DNA from: Nocardiopsis potens DSM 45234
GTDB taxonomy: Bacteria; Actinomycetota; Actinomycetes; Streptosporangiales; Streptosporangiaceae
Direction of reading: 5' to 3'
Assembly: GCF_000341105.1 (NCBI RefSeq)
Contig: NZ_ANBB01000079.1
Location: 1-42,070 of the forward strand
DNA: 42,070 bases
Position numbers and translations under genes: made by a program. Shown here in pieces: positions 41,230 to 42,070 of this stretch (within the stretch, counting starts at the first letter, position 1; the number at the start of each line of letters is the position of its first letter). The notes beneath the pieces were generated by a model. It saw only the letters and a list, made by a program, of their open reading frames with translations. It ran no database searches and was not told the DNA's origin.

Positions 41230-41757
41230 ATGGAGCAGAGCAGCAGTGTTTCGACCACGGACGCCGGGACCGTGCGGGAGGCGCGCACCTGGGAGGAGTT
41301 CGCCGCGGAGGCGCCGGAGCTCGCCGAGCGGATCCGGCGGAGGTTCGCCCGGACGCCGCACCACGTGCTGGCGACCCTGCGCCGGGACGGGGCGCCCCGG
41401 GTCAGCGGCACCGAGGTGGCCTTCCGCGGGCCCGACCTGGCCCTCGGTTCGATGCCCGGCGCGGTCAAGGCACGCGACCTGCAGCGGGACGGCCGCTTCG
41501 CGATGCACGCCAACCCCGGCGAGGTGGCGGCCGGCGAGCCGATGGAGGAGGGCGACGCGAAGGTCTCCGGGGTGGCGGTGGAGGTCACCGACCCCGGGGA
41601 GGTGGAGCGCCACCGGGACCCGGGTCAACCCGCGGGCCCCTTCCACCTGTTCCGGCTGCTGCTCACCGACGCGGTCCTCACCTCTGTGGAGGGCGACCGC
41701 CTGGTGATCCGGCACTGGCGCCCGGGCGCCGGCGTCACCGAGACCCGCCGGACCTGA
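41230..41757 (+). CDS. Pyridoxamine 5'-phosphate oxidase-family flavoprotein
   Basis: A 175-residue split-barrel protein. HHVLATLRRDGAPRVSGTEV (about 44-63) is the usual first strand pair, followed by DLALGSMPGAVKARDLQRDG and RFAMHANPGE, then a C-terminal VEGDRLVIRHWRPGAGVTET. Members bind FMN or F420 and reduce varied substrates; the specific role is unknown. It is divergent from the D-2-hydroxyacid dehydrogenase gene with a 109 bp shared control region. The right-end repeats begin directly after it. Confidence 0.78.
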   Translation: MEQSSSVSTTDAGTVREARTWEEFAAEAPELAERIRRRFARTPHHVLATLRRDGAPRVSGTEVAFRGPDLALGSMPGAVKARDLQRDGRFAMHANPGEVAAGEPMEEGDAKVSGVAVEVTDPGEVERHRDPGQPAGPFHLFRLLLTDAVLTSVEGDRLVIRHWRPGAGVTETRRT

Positions 41758-41770
41758 CCGCCCGCCCCGA

Positions 41771-41789
41771 TGATCTCGACGCTGCGGTC
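41771..41789. repeat. Arm of dispersed palindromic element (copy f)
   Basis: GATGATCTCGACGCTGCGG, followed by TCCTGTCAGAGCGGG. It is in opposite orientation to copy b (981-1010) and likewise abuts the tandem array. Confidence 0.75.
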
Positions 41790-41800
41790 CTGTCAGAGCG

Positions 41801-42070
41801 GGTGGTTTCCAGTGCCCGTTGCCACACCGCCCACCACAGAGGAGAGGAAGGGGCCGGCCGGTCGGTCGGGCGCGGCGCCCCACAGGGTGACGGCTCAAAC
41901 CGGCGGCGACGGCGCAGGAAGGGGCGGGGCCGGGCGTCCCAGCCGGACGCGGCGCCCCACGGGGCGAGGGTTCAAGCGGGCGGCGAAGGCGGGAGTGGGG
42001 ACCAGCCGGTCGGTCGGGCGCGGCGCCCCGCAGAGCGAAGGTCCGAACCGGCGGCGACGGCAGAGGCAGG
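41801..42070. repeat. Tandem array, 148 bp units (right end, inverted relative to left end)
   Basis: The reverse complement of this stretch follows 690-985 almost base for base: GGTGGTTTCCAGTGCC, CCGCCCACCACAGAGGAGAG, then GGCCGGTCGGTCGGGCGCGG and GCGGCGCCCC boxes. GTCGGTCGGG landmarks at 41861 and 42009 give a 148 bp period; GCGGCGCCCC boxes at 41872, 41949 and 42020 show half units of 77 and 71 bp. The array runs off the window end. There is no gene in 41758-42070. Confidence 0.85.

Overview
The window is very GC-rich, has dense codon-biased genes with GTG starts, twin-arginine and lipoprotein signals, a DtxR-type iron box and a YtxH-like membrane protein. All of this points to a filamentous actinomycete; a Nocardiopsis-like or other Streptosporangiales member is my best guess, not a proven one. 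I see no transposase, integrase, phage gene or CRISPR array.

Layout. 1-1143: no gene; a tandem array of about 149 bp units and copies of a palindromic repeat. 1144-2938: a Tat-exported phosphodiesterase-like enzyme and a small gene that appears frameshifted. 2992-4289 (minus): a deaminase and a reductase that together resemble the two halves of RibD. 4508-9296: a four-gene operon with a GH15-type glycosidase, a sugar-binding lipoprotein and two MalF/MalG-type permeases, without its own ATPase. 9355-16090 (minus): a six-gene operon with a TauABC/SsuABC-type transporter, a benzoylformate-decarboxylase-like enzyme and a benzaldehyde-dehydrogenase-like enzyme. 16459-17277: an IclR regulator. 17464-26068: pcaI, pcaJ, pcaF, pcaH, pcaG, pcaB, pcaD, pcaC and pobA. 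26375-30028: an XRE-TetR fusion regulator followed by a carnitine-to-betaine gene set (BKACE enzyme, carnitine 3-dehydrogenase, thioesterase). 30233-31144: a DUF574-type methyltransferase. 31241-35566: a siderophore/iron ABC transporter with an iron box. 35664-35736: tRNA-Asn. 35913-38022: three small conserved or hypothetical genes. 38217-41120: a large FAD/Fe-S D-2-hydroxyacid dehydrogenase-like protein. 41230-41757: a PNPOx-like flavoprotein. 41758-42070: the start of an array that is an inverted copy of the left-end array.

How the genes work together. The centre (9.3-26.1 kb) reads as one catabolic unit. A ring-bearing 2-oxo acid is imported and decarboxylated to an aldehyde, which is oxidised to a benzoate. 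PobA then accepts 4-hydroxybenzoate, and the pca enzymes carry protocatechuate to succinyl-CoA and acetyl-CoA. Because pobA and pca are present and no catechol branch is, the most economical substrate is 4-hydroxybenzoylformate (4-hydroxyphenylglyoxylate) rather than benzoylformate. Two divergent promoters flanking the IclR gene each carry a pair of 15 bp GTTCG-N5-CGAAC-like sites with the same 19 bp start-to-start spacing. This suggests that one regulator controls both halves.

The other theme is repeats. A dispersed palindromic element (arms like GATGATCTTGACGTTGC) sits in several gene gaps, including between pcaG and pcaB and between pcaD and pcaC. The two window ends carry inverted copies of a 148-149 bp tandem array about 41 kb apart.
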